Part shown: in pieces, positions 13,858 to 13,954 of the stretch
How the letters are laid out: every line of letters starts with the position of its first letter
Position numbering within the stretch: position 1 is the stretch's first letter
Translations under genes and position numbers: made by a program
NCBI GenBank assembly: GCA_003248565.1
Contig: QFOV01000074.1
Coordinates: forward strand, 1-13,954
DNA from: Stenotrophomonas sp.
Lineage (GTDB): Bacteria > Pseudomonadota > Gammaproteobacteria > Xanthomonadales > Xanthomonadaceae
Reading direction: 5' to 3'
Length of the DNA: 13,954 nt
Notes under the pieces: model-generated
Told to the model about the DNA's origin: nothing
Database searches by the model: none
Seen by the model: only the letters and a program-made list of their open reading frames with translations

Positions 13858-13954
13858 TGTCGACTCCCCGCATTTCAATGCCAGGCTAAATTAGAGGTTT
13901 CCGTTTCGTGGTACTGGCGGAATTCGGCGGGCGTCAGCCCGCCGAGGCTGTCGT
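13858..13954 (-). mobile_element. Right end of an IS3-family insertion sequence (continues beyond window)
   Basis: The transposase tail at 13875-13954 shows that an IS3-family element enters from the right, transcribed leftwards. Elements of this family begin TG and end CA; the TGTCGACTCC starting at 13858, 17 bases beyond the transposase stop, is a reasonable candidate for its terminal inverted repeat. The other end and the target duplication are outside the window, so the exact boundary is a guess. Confidence 0.55.
13875..13954 (-). CDS. IS3-family transposase, C-terminal 25 residues only (5' part outside window)
   Basis: On the minus strand the frame ending at TGA (13877-13875) reads DSLGGLTPAEFRQYHETETS and then NLAWH. 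The SLGGLTPAEF segment is the hallmark end of IS3-family OrfB transposases with a DDE integrase core, which mobilise the element by copy-out paste-in transposition. Only the tail is visible, so whether the full gene is intact cannot be told. It lies downstream of, and converges on, the DUF262 gene, separated from it by a stem-loop terminator. It marks the right flank of the defence island. Confidence 0.85.
   Translation of the reverse strand, partial: DSLGGLTPAEFRQYHETETSNLAWH

Overview
The window looks like chromosomal DNA of a Xanthomonadaceae bacterium, most likely Stenotrophomonas. The evidence is high GC content, core genes of that lineage, a GTAG-type (SMAG-like) REP hairpin and many GC-rich intergenic stem-loops. 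This assignment comes from recognised features, not from a database search.

Left third (1-4192), core genome. A partial parA (chromosome partitioning ATPase) runs off the left edge on the minus strand. Upstream of it, on the same strand, lie rsmG (16S rRNA m7G methyltransferase) and a Sfp-type phosphopantetheinyl transferase. A small three-helix membrane protein (GlsB/YeaQ/YmgE family) is on the plus strand and is separated by a terminator from the convergent xth (exonuclease III). The gaps upstream of parA, rsmG and xth are filled with repeats: a perfect 39-bp tandem duplication, a SMAG-like hairpin and at least eight copies of two related GC-rich stem-loop families. Some of these are arranged as composites, and one carries a hexamer microsatellite.

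Right two thirds (4193-13721), a defence island on the plus strand with none of those intergenic repeats. It contains hsdR (with a DUF4145-like N-terminus), then a 90-bp gap with four copies of a 10-bp motif in alternating orientation. Next come a Fic protein with a C-terminal winged helix, hsdM, hsdS, and a large DUF262/HNH nuclease of the GmrSD type. fic-hsdM and hsdM-hsdS overlap by 4 bp each; the DUF262 gene follows after 30 bp with a good ribosome binding site. A stem-loop with a short T-rich tail lies after it. The last 80 bases encode the C-terminus of an IS3-family transposase on the minus strand.

Proposed logic: HsdRMS restricts unmodified DNA. The DUF262/HNH protein may attack modified or otherwise distinct DNA. 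The Fic/winged-helix protein sits between the restriction subunit and the modification-specificity pair, at a promoter region built from its probable operators. It is the best candidate for a regulator controlling modification separately from restriction. The most novel element is this Fic-gated type I R-M arrangement with its quadruple operator, which overlaps the fic start codon.
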